DNA of 64,000 bases from Dickeya undicola (GCF_000784735.1 NZ_JSYG01000026.1:1-64000), one strand, 5' to 3'; counted from the first letter of the stretch, positions 27,091 to 36,482 are shown. Notes: generated from the sequence alone by a model not told the origin. Numbers and translations: made by a program.

Positions 27091-27416
27091 TGCGTGACGA
27101 CAACAGCCGTCTGGTGTATTCCACCGAAACCGGGCGTATTGATGAACCCGCTGTAAAAGCAGCTCGCCCTAAAGGTGACGGTATTGTCCGGATTCAGCGT
27201 CAGACCAGCGGGCGCAAGGGTAAAGGCGTGTGCCTGATTACCGGTATCGACCTGGATGATGCGGCGTTGGAAACGCTGGCGGCAGAATTGAAAAAGAAGT
27301 GTGGCTGCGGCGGCGCGCTGAAGGACGGCGTGATCGAAATCCAGGGCGACAAGCGCGATCAACTCAAACTGCTGCTGGAAGCCAAAGGGATGAAGGTCAA
27401 GCTGGCCGGAGGCTAA
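27090..27416 (+). CDS. yciH: SUI1/eIF1-like translation factor YciH
   Basis: A 108-residue protein of the SUI1/eIF1 fold, thought to influence start-codon fidelity and stress-dependent translation. The C-terminal domain has RIQRQTSGRKGKGVCLITG, KKKCGCGGALKDGVIEIQGD and LLEAKGMKVKLAGG. Two ATGs are adjacent (27087, 27090); GGAGG spacing (6 nt) and homology favour 27090, which shares one base with the pyrF stop and implies translational coupling. Confidence 0.93.
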   Translation: MRDDNSRLVYSTETGRIDEPAVKAARPKGDGIVRIQRQTSGRKGKGVCLITGIDLDDAALETLAAELKKKCGCGGALKDGVIEIQGDKRDQLKLLLEAKGMKVKLAGG

Positions 27417-27451
27417 GTCATGCTGCGCCGCGATAGGCTGACTGAAGAGTG

Positions 27452-27487
27452 AAACAGAACAGGCTCCCTTGGGAGCCTGTTCTGTTT
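27452..27487. terminator. Bidirectional terminator between yciH and osmB
   Basis: A 17-bp perfect inverted repeat (AAACAGAACAGGCTCCC and its complement) around TT, ending in T residues on both strands. Confidence 0.9.
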
Positions 27488-27498
27488 TCAGGGGGGAA

Positions 27499-27714
27499 TT
27501 ACTTGGTGGTCTGGTGACCGATGATGCCGCCTACCGCCGCGCCGCCAACGGTGCCGAGCGTGCTGCCGTTGGTCAGTACTGCGCCGCCGAGTGCACCGAT
27601 GCCAGCACCGATAGCGGTATTACGCTGACGTTTATTCATACCGGCACAACCCGCCAGTGTGCTGACTATCACCATAGCCAGTACGGCTGCTGTAAATTTT
27701 TTATTGATTTGCAT
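27499..27714 (-). CDS. osmB: Osmotically inducible lipoprotein OsmB
   Basis: A 71-residue small lipoprotein. The signal peptide ends in lipobox LAGC, followed by KRQRNTAIGAGIGALGGAVL and a glycine-zipper (LGTVGGAAVGGIIGHQ). Close to E. coli OsmB in length and motif. It is expected in the outer membrane and to be induced by osmolarity or stationary phase. Gene order pyrF-yciH-osmB is conserved. Confidence 0.94.
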   Translation of the reverse strand: MQINKKFTAAVLAMVIVSTLAGCAGMNKRQRNTAIGAGIGALGGAVLTNGSTLGTVGGAAVGGIIGHQTTK

Positions 27715-28042
27715 GGTTATTCTCCCGTTGTTCGTACCATGACCTGTGTAATCGCAGGCATGGAAAATCTTGTCGTAACCTGATGTCAGCTTATGACATC
27801 ACCGTTACCTGCTGTGTGTTACCTGGCTGCCAGTATAATTACCGGTTGAGGGCGGAACAGGTGAAAAACTCTTAATTCACAGTGCACTGACGGTGTTTGC
27901 CCGTCTTTTGTCAAAAGCCCGTGTCGGCCCGATCCCTTTCCTGTGGTCCCAGCAGAACGCAGCCTGCTTTTCAGCCATTCAGCCCATACCTGCGCCGGTA
28001 GCCGGACGTGAGAATAAGGCAAATAACACAGGAGGGCGGATG
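27715..28042. other. osmB-araD divergent spacer, no gene seen
   Basis: A 328-bp spacer with a TATAAT at about 27832 on the + strand but no matching -35. Minor GTTACCTG direct repeats occur near 27806 and 27818. No small gene was found. Confidence 0.4.
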
Positions 28043-28738
28043 ATGTTGGAAGAACTGAAAATTCAGGTGCTTGAAGCCAATCTGGCTTTGCCCCGGCATC
28101 AGTTGGTGACCTTCACCTGGGGGAATGTCAGCGCGGTGGACCGCGAGCGTGGTCTGATGGTGATCAAACCCTCGGGCGTAGAGTACGACGTCATGACTGC
28201 GCAGGATATGGTGGTGGTAGAGTTGGAAACCGGCCGGGTGGTGGAGGGGCAGCGCAAACCGTCGTCTGATACCGATACCCATCGCGTGTTGTATCTGGCT
28301 TTTGCATCGCTGGGGGGGATTGTCCATACCCATTCCCGCCATGCCACTATCTGGGCGCAGGCCGGGAAAGATTTGCCACCGTGGGGCACGACTCACGCCG
28401 ATTATTTTTATGGCTCGATCCCCTGTACCCGGTTGATGACCGAAGCAGAAATCAACGGTCGCTACGAGTGGGAAACCGGGCAGGTCATTGTAGATACCTT
28501 CCATGAGCGCGGCCTGTCGCCGCAGGATATCCCCGCTGTGTTGGTCAATGCACATGGCCCGTTTGCCTGGGGAGCCGATGCGCATAACGCGGTGCATAAC
28601 GCGGTGGTGCTGGAAGAGATCGCTTACATGGGCATTTTCTCGCGCCAGTTAACCCCAGCGTTGGAGCCGATGCAGACAGCGTTGCTGGATAAACACTATC
28701 TGCGCAAGCACGGTAAGAACGCATACTACGGACAGTGA
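28043..28738 (+). CDS. araD: L-ribulose-5-phosphate 4-epimerase
   Basis: A zinc class II aldolase-type enzyme interconverting L-ribulose-5-P and D-xylulose-5-P in arabinose use. It has 231 residues, the same as E. coli AraD. Motifs are [36 protein letters not shown], zinc histidines in [16 protein letters not shown] and [13 protein letters not shown], and the C-terminus [22 protein letters not shown] and spacing favour the second ATG (28043). No araA or araB lies nearby, so the gene is isolated; UlaF and SgbE are homologues, but the match is best to AraD. Confidence 0.92.
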   Translation: MLEELKIQVLEANLALPRHQLVTFTWGNVSAVDRERGLMVIKPSGVEYDVMTAQDMVVVELETGRVVEGQRKPSSDTDTHRVLYLAFASLGGIVHTHSRHATIWAQAGKDLPPWGTTHADYFYGSIPCTRLMTEAEINGRYEWETGQVIVDTFHERGLSPQDIPAVLVNAHGPFAWGADAHNAVHNAVVLEEIAYMGIFSRQLTPALEPMQTALLDKHYLRKHGKNAYYGQ

Positions 28739-28844
28739 GCGTCTGAACGTTCGTCGGCGCACGGCGGCTGACGAACGTAACAATATTTTATTTTCACCTC
28801 GGTTGATGCGGTTTGGTCTATTCCGTCCTCTTTATCTTGGTTGG

Positions 28845-28863
28845 AATGAAATAATGATCTGTA
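28845..28863. promoter_or_regulatory. Candidate KdgR box 1
   Basis: AATGAAATAATGATCTGTA matches about 15 of 19 positions of the KdgR consensus AATRAAAYRNYRTTTYATT. The left half is perfect, the right half poor. Confidence 0.4.
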
Positions 28864-28866
28864 AAA

Positions 28867-28885
28867 ATAGAAACGTTGTTTTATA
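28867..28885. promoter_or_regulatory. Candidate KdgR box 2
   Basis: ATAGAAACGTTGTTTTATA matches about 16 of 19 positions of the KdgR consensus, including GAAACG and GTTTTA at the expected spacing. KdgR represses pectin-catabolic genes, including kdgT, in Dickeya. Confidence 0.6.
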
Positions 28886-29124
28886 TATTTGCAGGTGATC
28901 ACTTTTATCCCCCGCTTAAACGTCTACTTTCAGCACTGAGAAGTGTATGGGCTGTGTCCCTCTGGCGTTATTTTCTTCGTCGTCGCGCTGACGATGCATG
29001 TGCATGGATGTGGCACAGCCCGGTCTTCGGGTGGGCTGAATGGGCGGTATCCGTCATGATGAGGGTCATGACGGGTGGCGTCTGTCTTGCTCATGGTTTT
29101 GTCTCTTTTCAGGCCATGAATCCT

Positions 29125-30141
29125 ATGCATATCAAGCGTTCTATCGAAAAGATCCCTGGCGGCATGATGTTGGTGCCGTTGTTCCTCGGTGCGCTGTGCC
29201 ATACCTTTGCGCCGGGGGCGGGTAAGTATTTCGGCTCCTTTACTAATGGGTTGATCAGCGGCACGGTGCCGATTCTGGCGGTGTGGTTCTTCTGTATGGG
29301 AGCCTCGATTCGTCTAAGTGCCACCGGCACGGTGCTGCGTAAATCCGGCACGTTGGTCGTCACGAAAATTGCCGTGGCCTGGGTGGTCGCGGCGGTTGCT
29401 TCGCGCATCCTGCCGGAACACGGGGTGGAAGCGGGATTTTTTGCCGGGTTGTCGACGCTGGCGTTAGTGGCGGCGATGGACATGACCAACGGCGGGTTGT
29501 ATGCCTCTATCATGCAGCAGTACGGCACCAAAGAGGAGTCGGGCGCGTTCGTGCTGATGTCGCTGGAGTCCGGCCCGCTGATGACCATGGTGATTCTTGG
29601 CACCGCCGGTATTGCCTCGTTTGAGCCGCATGTGTTTGTTGGTGCGGTATTGCCGTTTCTGGTGGGGTTTGCGCTGGGGAACCTGGATCCGGAATTACGT
29701 GACTTTTTCAGCCGCGCGGTACAGACGTTGATCCCGTTCTTTGCCTTCGCGCTCGGTAATACCATCGATCTGAGTGTTATTGGTCAAACCGGGCTGCTGG
29801 GCGTATTGCTGGGCGTTGCGGTGATCATTATTACCGGCATTCCGCTGATAGTGGCGGACAAAGTACTGGGTGGTGGTGACGGTACTGCGGGTATTGCTGC
29901 ATCCAGTTCGGCGGGGGCGGCGGTAGCCACGCCGGTACTGATTGCCGAAATGGTCCCGGCGTTTAAGTCCGCGGCACCCGCTGCTACTACCCTGGTGGCG
30001 ACGTCAGTGATTGTCACTTCTGTTCTGGTGCCGATTATTACCGCGATGTGGTCAAAGCACGTCAAAGGCGGGGATGGCACGGTGCCGAAGGAGGATGCGG
30101 TGGAAGAGAAGGCGGAGCAACAGCAGGCGGCGCATCGTTAA
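29125..30141 (+). CDS. kdgT: 2-keto-3-deoxygluconate permease
   Basis: A proton symporter of the KdgT family importing 2-keto-3-deoxygluconate, the monomer-level product of pectin breakdown. From [20 protein letters not shown] it follows E. coli KdgT closely, with about ten membrane segments and the conserved [20 protein letters not shown] and [20 protein letters not shown] charged tail ([17 protein letters not shown]) is added. The start may be ATG 29116 or 29125; neither has a strong ribosome site, and 29125 matches E. coli. KdgR boxes lie 240 bp upstream. Confidence 0.95.
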   Translation: MHIKRSIEKIPGGMMLVPLFLGALCHTFAPGAGKYFGSFTNGLISGTVPILAVWFFCMGASIRLSATGTVLRKSGTLVVTKIAVAWVVAAVASRILPEHGVEAGFFAGLSTLALVAAMDMTNGGLYASIMQQYGTKEESGAFVLMSLESGPLMTMVILGTAGIASFEPHVFVGAVLPFLVGFALGNLDPELRDFFSRAVQTLIPFFAFALGNTIDLSVIGQTGLLGVLLGVAVIIITGIPLIVADKVLGGGDGTAGIAASSSAGAAVATPVLIAEMVPAFKSAAPAATTLVATSVIVTSVLVPIITAMWSKHVKGGDGTVPKEDAVEEKAEQQQAAHR

Positions 30142-30148
30142 ATGCTCG

Positions 30149-30182
30149 TCACGCCTCCTCCTTCGCAAAAGAGGAGGCGTGA
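30149..30182. terminator. Hairpin between kdgT and the cstA-like gene
   Basis: A 12-bp perfect stem TCACGCCTCCTC / GAGGAGGCGTGA with a 10-nt loop, in the convergent spacer. There is no T tract on either side. Confidence 0.5.
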
Positions 30183-30219
30183 GACGCCCAGTGGGTATCA
30201 CCGTGGGCGCAGGCGGTTG

Positions 30220-32286
30220 TCAGCCATTATGCGCCTCCTGACGCCATGCCGCCGAGGTTTCGTGCGCGGTGGGTTTATCGCTGTGTAGCGCCCGACGGAT
30301 GGCGAAGAACGCGGCAACCAGCATGGTGACGGCGACCAGCATAAAGAAACCGCACAGAATGGCATTAATCTGGTTACTGAACACAATGGTCGCCATATCC
30401 TGCATGTTTTTCGCCGGGGCGATCAACGTACCGGATTCGATACCCGTAGAGAAACGTTTAGCCTGTGCCAGAAAACCGATACTGGGTTTTTCGTGGAAAA
30501 TCTTCTGCCAGCCTGCGGTCATCGAGGTGATGAACAGCCAGGCGGTAGGCAGCATCGTTACCCAGGCGTAGCGCTGTTTCTTCATTTTAAACAGCACCAC
30601 GGTGCCGAGGATCAGCGCCATGGAGGCCAGCATCTGGTTACCGATGCCGAACAGCGGCCACAGCGTATTGATGCCGCCCAGCGGGTCGATCACGCCCTGA
30701 TAGACGAAAAATCCCCAGCCAGCCACCGCCACGGTGGTCCCGGACATATTGCCCAGCCAGGAGTGGCTCTTGCCCATGTTCGGCACCACCAACCCGGCTA
30801 AGTCTTGCACCATGAACCGGCAGGCACGAGTCCCGGCGTCCACGGCGGTCAGGATGAACAGTGCTTCAAACAGGATGGCAAAGTGATACCAAAACGCCAT
30901 CATCGCCCGGCTGTTGAAGATTTCCGTGATGATATGCGCCATGCCGACGGCAAAGGTTGGTGCACCGCCCGCGCGGGACAGAATCGATGCTTCGCCCACG
31001 TCTTTGGCTATGTTACTCAGATCATTCGGCGTGATGACGAAACCCCACCCGCTGATCACCTGCGCCGCATTTTCCACTGTGGTGCCAATCAGCGCGGCTG
31101 GCGCGTTCATGGCGAAGTAGACACCGGGGTCGATCACGGAGGCGCAAATCAGCGCCATGATGGCGACGAAAGACTCCATCAGCATGGCACCATAACCGAT
31201 AAAACGGATATGTGTTTCACGTTCGACCAGCTTGGGCGTAGTGCCGCTGGATACCAACGCGTGAAAACCGGAGATAGCACCGCAGGCGATGGTGATGAAC
31301 AGGAACGGGAATAGGCTGCCGGAGAACACCGGCCCGCTGCCGTCGATAAAGCGTGAAACCGCAGGCATTCTCAGTTCAGGCATCGCAAACAGGATGCCAA
31401 TCGCCAGCCCGACGATCACGCCGATCTTCAGGAACGTGGACAGGTAGTCACGCGGTGCCAGCAGTAGCCACACCGGCAGTACCGAGGCGACAAAGCCGTA
31501 AATCACCAACACCCAGGTTAGCGTGGTGCCTTTAAGGGTAAAGAACGGTCCCCAGTAGGGGTGCGCAGCGATGTCGCCACCGTAGACAATGGCCATCATC
31601 ATCAGCACAAAACCGATCAGCGACACTTCGGCAATCTTGCCCGGCCGCAGGAAGCGCATATAGACGCCCATGAACAGCGCAATCGGGATGGTAGTGGCGA
31701 TCGTGAACATCCCCCACGGGCTGTTGGTCAACGCTTTAACCACCACCAGCGCCAGCGCCGAGAGGATGATGATCATCACGCCCAGCGCACCCAGCATGGT
31801 CACCACCCCGGCGAAGGAGCCCAATTCCTGACGTGCCATTTCACCCAGGGAGCGACCGTCACGCCGGGTGGAGATAAACAGCACCAGAAAGTCCTGTACC
31901 GCACCGGCCAGCATGACGCCAATCAAAATCCACAATGTTCCTGGCAAAAAGCCCATCTGTGCGGCCAGAATCGGCCCCACCAGCGGCCCAGCACCGGCGA
32001 TGGCGGCAAAATGGTGACCGAACAACACCCATTTGTTGGTCGGGACATAATCCAGCCCGTCGTTATGGCGCTCGGCGGGGGTGAGGCGGCGGTCATCCAG
32101 TTCAAACACCCGCTGCGCAATAAATAGGCTGTAGAAGCGGTAAGCAATGCTGTAGCAGGCAACAGCTGCGATCACCAGCCAGACAGCATTCACAGGCTCA
32201 CCCCGATTCAGGGCCAGCATGGCGAACGCCACGGCACCCACTATGGCTACAGCAATCCAGATCGACATGCTTTTAATGGTTTTCAT
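30220..32286 (-). CDS. cstA: CstA-family peptide/pyruvate permease
   Basis: A 688-residue inner-membrane transporter of the carbon-starvation CstA family (E. coli CstA and BtsT carry peptides and pyruvate). Family blocks are NDGLDYVPTNKWVLFGHHFA, AGAGPLVGPILAAQMGFLPG, LLAPRDYLSTFLKIG, SGFHALVSSGTTPKLV and DPLGGINTLWPLFGIGNQML, with about 16-18 membrane helices. An ORF extension to 32346 exists, but CAGGAG eight bases before the ATG at 32286 fixes the start. CstA is preferred to BtsT by length and by the AFWYHFAILFEALFILTAVD-type match, though both are close. A CRP-like half-site (TGTGA at 32536) is upstream. Confidence 0.88.
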   Translation of the reverse strand: MKTIKSMSIWIAVAIVGAVAFAMLALNRGEPVNAVWLVIAAVACYSIAYRFYSLFIAQRVFELDDRRLTPAERHNDGLDYVPTNKWVLFGHHFAAIAGAGPLVGPILAAQMGFLPGTLWILIGVMLAGAVQDFLVLFISTRRDGRSLGEMARQELGSFAGVVTMLGALGVMIIILSALALVVVKALTNSPWGMFTIATTIPIALFMGVYMRFLRPGKIAEVSLIGFVLMMMAIVYGGDIAAHPYWGPFFTLKGTTLTWVLVIYGFVASVLPVWLLLAPRDYLSTFLKIGVIVGLAIGILFAMPELRMPAVSRFIDGSGPVFSGSLFPFLFITIACGAISGFHALVSSGTTPKLVERETHIRFIGYGAMLMESFVAIMALICASVIDPGVYFAMNAPAALIGTTVENAAQVISGWGFVITPNDLSNIAKDVGEASILSRAGGAPTFAVGMAHIITEIFNSRAMMAFWYHFAILFEALFILTAVDAGTRACRFMVQDLAGLVVPNMGKSHSWLGNMSGTTVAVAGWGFFVYQGVIDPLGGINTLWPLFGIGNQMLASMALILGTVVLFKMKKQRYAWVTMLPTAWLFITSMTAGWQKIFHEKPSIGFLAQAKRFSTGIESGTLIAPAKNMQDMATIVFSNQINAILCGFFMLVAVTMLVAAFFAIRRALHSDKPTAHETSAAWRQEAHNG

Positions 32287-32712
32287 CTCACTGACTCCTG
32301 ACTGGTTGTCATTCCCGACCGTCGGCAAATGCTGACAGTCCTTCACGGTGTCGCCTTGTGGCGAAACGGGTAACGCGAGACATCTAAAGCACCGGGTCGC
32401 GCAGACGCCGGAAAACCGATAAGCACAGTAATATCAATGAATAACGTGTAGTAATTACTGCCATTCATCAATAAATACCCTGCACCAATAAACAATAGTG
32501 CAGCGGCTGGGTTGCATCGCCAGAACAAGATAAAAATGTGAACAAAGCTATATTTTTGTTATGAAAAAGGTTTTCATCGACTTTAGCGGTGGAAGCACCG
32601 TCGAAACAGGGCATGAAATAGGGTGTCGGTACAGATTAAATCACAGGATGTCAGGGGACGGTGTGGGAACGGGTGAGGATGAACATGCCCGGCGAGAGCC
32701 GGGCGGGGGAGA
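32287..32712. other. cstA upstream region, no gene seen
   Basis: A 426-bp stretch with an AT-rich promoter-like section at 32420-32580 and a possible CRP half-site TGTGA (32536-32540). Near the aldo/keto reductase stop is a short GC hairpin (GCCCGGC / GCCGGGC, 32687-32704). Confidence 0.45.
32687..32704 (-). terminator. Short GC hairpin after the aldo/keto reductase gene
   Basis: A 7-bp stem GCCCGGC / GCCGGGC with a GAGA loop, 9 bp past the stop on the minus strand. It lacks a T run. Confidence 0.4.
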
Positions 32713-33630
32713 TCAGGGCAGCTTGTTACCGGCCGCACGGTAGATTTCGTACCACGCTTCGCGGCTGATACGCAGGTCGGAAGCGGTAGCGATATCTTGC
32801 AGGCGATGTGGGTCCATCGTGCCGACAATCACCTGCATACTGGCCGGGTGACGCAGAATCCAGGCTGCGGCGAGGGCGGTGGTGGACACACCGTGCTGAC
32901 CGGCAATATGGCTCAGTGTGGTGTTCAGTTGCGGAAACTTGTCGTTATCTACAAACACACCGTCAAAAAAACCGTACTGGAACGGTGACCACGCCTGAAT
33001 CGTCATCCCCTGCAACCGGCTGTATTCCAGCACCATGCCGTCGTGGTGGAGTGATGGTGCGTGGGTCATATTGACGTTTAAACCGGCATCGATCATCGGT
33101 GTATGCATGATGCTGAGTTGCAACTGGTTGGCGAGCAGCGGCTGGCGTACCGCAGTCTTTAGCAATTCAACCTGCAACGGATGCTGGTTGCTGACGCCAA
33201 AATGGCGCACCTTACCGCTGGCTTCCAGTTCGTCAAACGCGGCGGCGACTTCGTCCGGCTCGCACAAGGTATCCGGGCGATGCAGCAGCAAGGTATCAAG
33301 ATAATCGGTATTCAGGCGTTTTAGGCTACCTTCGACGGCGGCAATAATATGCGCTTTAGAAAAATCAAAAAAGCCGGGGCGGATGCCGCATTTGCTTTGT
33401 ATCAGCAGTCGGTCACGGGCGATACCGGCCTGGCGCACGGCGATGGCAAACACCTCTTCGGAACGGCCGCCGCCGTAGATATCGGCATGGTCAAAGAAAT
33501 TGATCCCGGCGTCGAGCGCTGTCTGCAATAGCGTTACTGCGTCCTGCTGCGTTTTGCCCGCCAGCCGCATACAGCCCAGCGCAATGTTTGGGACCGACAG
33601 GGTACTTTTTCCCAGTGTGATGCTTTTCAT
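32713..33630 (-). CDS. Aldo/keto reductase (YdhF-like)
   Basis: An NADPH-dependent aldo/keto reductase of 305 residues with a TIM barrel. The catalytic tetrad is readable: Asp and Tyr in FFDHADIYGGG, Lys in IQSKCGIRPG, His in TLLLHRPDTL. Further marks are SGKVRHFGVSNQHPLQ and the C-terminal cofactor motif VIVGTMDPHRL. It is similar in layout to E. coli YdhF. The ATG at 33630 has GGAG eight bases upstream; a GTG at 33636 is too close to it. The substrate is unknown. Confidence 0.88.
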   Translation of the reverse strand: MKSITLGKSTLSVPNIALGCMRLAGKTQQDAVTLLQTALDAGINFFDHADIYGGGRSEEVFAIAVRQAGIARDRLLIQSKCGIRPGFFDFSKAHIIAAVEGSLKRLNTDYLDTLLLHRPDTLCEPDEVAAAFDELEASGKVRHFGVSNQHPLQVELLKTAVRQPLLANQLQLSIMHTPMIDAGLNVNMTHAPSLHHDGMVLEYSRLQGMTIQAWSPFQYGFFDGVFVDNDKFPQLNTTLSHIAGQHGVSTTALAAAWILRHPASMQVIVGTMDPHRLQDIATASDLRISREAWYEIYRAAGNKLP

Positions 33631-33698
33631 GTTCACATCTCCGTTATGTCGCTATGTCTTGTAGGGGGTGGGGCGGCGGTCGAGCCAACGATCAATAA

Positions 33699-33728
33699 TA
33701 AAAAAAACGCCACCCGAGTGGATGGCGT
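33699..33728 (-). terminator. rnb terminator
   Basis: On the minus strand the stem ACGCCA / TGGCGT (extended by a partial inner stem) is followed by a run of T residues (A run at 33699-33707 on the + strand). It starts 15 bp after the rnb stop. Confidence 0.88.
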
Positions 33729-33742
33729 AGAACTGGCGTGAA

Positions 33743-35674
33743 TCAGGCCGCCGGTTTGGCGATGATGCTGCGGGTTTCGAGCCGCACCTCGGTCAGCATC
33801 ACCGTCAGGGTGTCGCTCTGACGGTAGACCGGTTCGCCTTTCACCGTGACGATGCCGGTGTCCTGACTGCACACCAGCTCGTCGCGCACCGCGTGAATGA
33901 ACGAGGCGGGAATAAAGGCGGTGGCGCCATTATCCAGCAACCGCACACGCAGACCGCCGCGATTAACGTCGATAATTTCGGCGTTAAAACGTGCGTCGGT
34001 GCCTGCTTTATCTTTCAGGAAGCGCGCGTAGAGCCAGTCGCTGACATCACGTTCCGCCATTCGGTTGAGGCGGCGGCGCTCGGCCAGTTGCAGCGTCACG
34101 TCATCCTGCGGTTTTTCCGCCGCAGTCTGCGTGATGATCGCTTTCAGCAGCCGGTGGTTGACCATATCGCCGTATTTACGGATCGGTGAGGTCCAGGTGG
34201 CGTAAGCCTCCAGGCCCAGACCGAAGTGCGGACCAGGTGTCGTACTGATTTCCGCAAAGGTCTGGAAACGGCGAATACGGCTGTCGAGGAACTGGGTCGG
34301 CTGGGCATCCAGCTCGCGGCGCAGAATACAGAAGCCGTCCAGCGTCAGCAGTTGCTGGGCATCGGCCTGAATACCGTTGCTTTCCAGTACCGCCACCGCT
34401 TGATCGATGCTGACCGGGTCGAAACCGTTGTGGACGTTGTAGATGCCAAAGCCCAGTTTGTCGCGCAAGACCTGTGCCGCGCAGACGTTGGCGGCGATCA
34501 TCGCTTCTTCCACGATACGGTTGGCGATACGACGCGGTTCGGTGACGATATCCAACACTTCACCGTTTTCACCCAGCAGGAAACGGTAGTCTGGGCGGTC
34601 GCGGAACACCAGCGCGTGGGTGGTGCGCCAGGCGCTCCGGGCCTGACATACGCGATGCAGCAGGCGAATCTGGTCGGCGATATTCTCGCTTTCCGGCTGC
34701 CAGTCGCCTTGTTGCTCCAGCCAGTCGGACACCTCGTCGTACACCAGTTTGGCACGTGACTCGATCCAGGCGGCAAAGAAGCGAATCTGGCTCAGCGCGC
34801 CGTCGGCAGCGACGGTCATACGGCAAGCCAGCACCGGGCGACGTTCGTGCGGGCGCAGCGAGCAGATGTCGTCCGACAGGTGGCGCGGCAGCATCGGAAT
34901 ATTGAAGCCGGGCAGATAGTTGGTGAAGGCGCGCTGACGGGCGATGGCGTCCAGCTCGCTGTTGGCGCGCACGTAGGCGGTCGGGTCGGCGATGGCCACG
35001 GTCATGTCCAGCGTGCCGTCGCCGTTGTCCTGCACATATAGCGCGTCATCCATATCTTCGGTGCTGGCGCTGTCGATGGTGACAAAATCCAGCCCGGTCA
35101 GGTCTTCGCGTTCAAGCTGACCGTCGTCGAGATCGGCCGCGTCCGCGTCCGGCGCGACGCGCTCCAGATTATGACGCGACAGCGTCACCCACCAGGGTGC
35201 CAGCGGGTCATCACCGGTAGTAATGTACTGTGTCAGATCGGCAAAAAAGCCACGGTCGCCTTTCAGCGGGTGGCGGCGCATTTCCGCTACCGCCCAGTCG
35301 CCTTCCTTGAAATCCTGCTCAACACCGCGCGCAGGGCGGCAGGGAATGGCGTCTTTCAGCAGCGGATGGTCTGGCACGATGGACAGACGATCGTCTTTTT
35401 TCTGCACCCGACCGACAAAACGGCTCAGGAACGGCTCCACCAGTGTTTCCGGCTCGGCGATTTCGCGCTCTTTCTCGGTATGCAGCGCGGCGATGATACG
35501 GTCGCCGTGCATCACTTTTTTCATGTACGGCGGCGGGATGAAATAGCTCTTCTGCGCGTCGGCTTCAAGAAAACCAAATCCTTTGTCGGTGGCTTTGACG
35601 ATGCCTTCCGCTCGTGGCGTCTGAGAGTGGAGTTGCTGTTTAAGCTGCGCAAGCAGCGGATTGTCTTGAAACAT
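33743..35674 (-). CDS. rnb: Exoribonuclease II
   Basis: A processive 3'-5' hydrolytic RNase degrading mRNA to short oligonucleotides. It has 643 residues, one short of the E. coli enzyme. Two N-terminal cold-shock domains ([20 protein letters not shown] onward) are followed by the RNB catalytic domain with the acidic cluster [18 protein letters not shown] at about 196-213, [38 protein letters not shown] and a C-terminal S1 domain. The terminator is strong. Confidence 0.97.
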   Translation of the reverse strand: MFQDNPLLAQLKQQLHSQTPRAEGIVKATDKGFGFLEADAQKSYFIPPPYMKKVMHGDRIIAALHTEKEREIAEPETLVEPFLSRFVGRVQKKDDRLSIVPDHPLLKDAIPCRPARGVEQDFKEGDWAVAEMRRHPLKGDRGFFADLTQYITTGDDPLAPWWVTLSRHNLERVAPDADAADLDDGQLEREDLTGLDFVTIDSASTEDMDDALYVQDNGDGTLDMTVAIADPTAYVRANSELDAIARQRAFTNYLPGFNIPMLPRHLSDDICSLRPHERRPVLACRMTVAADGALSQIRFFAAWIESRAKLVYDEVSDWLEQQGDWQPESENIADQIRLLHRVCQARSAWRTTHALVFRDRPDYRFLLGENGEVLDIVTEPRRIANRIVEEAMIAANVCAAQVLRDKLGFGIYNVHNGFDPVSIDQAVAVLESNGIQADAQQLLTLDGFCILRRELDAQPTQFLDSRIRRFQTFAEISTTPGPHFGLGLEAYATWTSPIRKYGDMVNHRLLKAIITQTAAEKPQDDVTLQLAERRRLNRMAERDVSDWLYARFLKDKAGTDARFNAEIIDVNRGGLRVRLLDNGATAFIPASFIHAVRDELVCSQDTGIVTVKGEPVYRQSDTLTVMLTEVRLETRSIIAKPAA

Positions 35675-35814
35675 AGCGTCCAGAATTGCGGTTAATAGTG
35701 GCTTTAGCGGCAGACAGTTTTACGCGAATCGGCCGCTGGCGGCAAGCGTTGCTGCTATGAACAGCTTGTACAATGCCGACGTGTTTGAACTGCGTCGCGG
35801 GGTAGGTAGGTGGG

Positions 35815-36300
35815 TTATTCGCTGTTGTTGGAAGGACGATATCTTCCGATAACAAATACCGACGCCAGCCCGATTAAATCAAGCGTGATTAACGTACCGG
35901 CAAACACCATTTCGCCCTTCCAGGCAAAAAAAGTCGCGATCGCCAGAATAGTCATGGTAATGGTGAATGCCATCCACTGCCCGCGTTTGTCCCTGCTTAT
36001 CTCACCGTCGAGGCCTTTTTCTGTGATTTGATGGCGATGCGCTTGCTCCCGCTCGCTCTTTGCCATGATCCTTTCAGCGCCGTTGGGCACGATACCATCG
36101 TACTCTTTCAGCATTTCTGGAGGGGGAAGCGGTCCGCGAAAAAATGTGGATGAAACAATGGCTTGAATCTGTGGCCTGGCAAGCAAGCGCTCAAGGAATA
36201 CCGGGTTTTCAATCAGCGTAGACTCGACCTTTTCGGCAAGCGCCTGTGCTTCTTCATTTTCCCTGCTCTGTGTGTCAGCGTTTTGCAATCCCTGACGCAA
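35815..36300 (-). CDS. DUF2335 membrane protein (probably expressed by -1 frameshift)
   Basis: A 161-residue product of the DUF2335 family. The signature RGPLPPPEMLKEYDGIVPNG then AERIMAKSEREQAHRH is followed by two C-terminal membrane helices (about 108-126 and 130-150). The only in-frame start is TTG at 36300, with no normal ribosome site, and no ATG occurs before the conserved core. The frame can be joined to the upstream 36213-36482 gene by a -1 shift at A AAA AAA (36306-36312), giving a continuous protein of about 222 residues. DUF2335 proteins are often seen in prophage-like accessory DNA. The locus replaces yciW in the E. coli order rnb-yciW-fabI. Confidence 0.75.
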   Translation of the reverse strand: MRQGLQNADTQSRENEEAQALAEKVESTLIENPVFLERLLARPQIQAIVSSTFFRGPLPPPEMLKEYDGIVPNGAERIMAKSEREQAHRHQITEKGLDGEISRDKRGQWMAFTITMTILAIATFFAWKGEMVFAGTLITLDLIGLASVFVIGRYRPSNNSE

Positions 36301-36482
36301 TTCCTTTTTTTTCTTCCGTATGCATTCATCGCTACTCTTAGGTCGTCACCTATGGCCTGAAAATCGCTAGCCATTCTATCAGCATCGCTTTTCTTGCTGA
36401 TGTCTGCCAGATAGTCTGTCGCTGGCATCAGATCTAAAATGCTGCCGGCGGCGCGAAGATACCTGCGGGTTGCCTTCAACAT
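36213..36482 (-). CDS. Unrecognised N-terminal partner of the DUF2335 gene
   Basis: An 89-residue frame starting MLKATRRYLRAAGSILDLMP, preceded by a ribosome-site-like AAGGAGATAAACC. Residues 1-59 look like an ordinary protein, while residues 60-89 after the A8 tract are very basic and read like an out-of-frame tail (CVRDCKTLTHRAGKMKKHRR). It overlaps the DUF2335 frame by 88 bp. My reading is that residues 1-59 form the N-terminus of the fused protein and that the 89-residue form is the unshifted product or an artefact of one base. Confidence 0.6.
   Translation of the reverse strand: MLKATRRYLRAAGSILDLMPATDYLADISKKSDADRMASDFQAIGDDLRVAMNAYGRKKRNCVRDCKTLTHRAGKMKKHRRLPKRSSLR
36306..36312 (-). 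other. Candidate slippery site A AAA AAA
   Basis: In the frame of the upstream gene the codons are AGA AAA AAA AGG. The heptamer A AAA AAA is in the register required for -1 slippage; after slipping, the next codons read AAG GAA TTG CGT and enter the DUF2335 frame. The full tract is eight A residues (T8 at 36305-36312 on the + strand), also suited to transcriptional slippage. Confidence 0.5.

Larger units (their letters stand above)
28739..29124. other. kdgT upstream and leader region
   Basis: A 386-bp spacer between araD and kdgT. It holds two KdgR-like boxes (28845-28863 and 28867-28885), then about 240 bp of GC-richer leader with a small hairpin (AGCCCGGTCTTCGGGTGGGCT near 29017). An in-frame reading frame continues kdgT upstream to 28876, but it has no family resemblance and overlaps the operator, so it is not taken as coding. 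Confidence 0.5.

Noticed and set aside
28876-29115. N-terminal extension of kdgT
   Set aside because: It overlaps a KdgR box and does not resemble KdgT; the family N-terminus begins at 29125.
32531-32551. CRP site for the cstA-like gene
   Set aside because: Only the left half TGTGA is good; the right half CTATA is poor, so it is mentioned but not called as a site.
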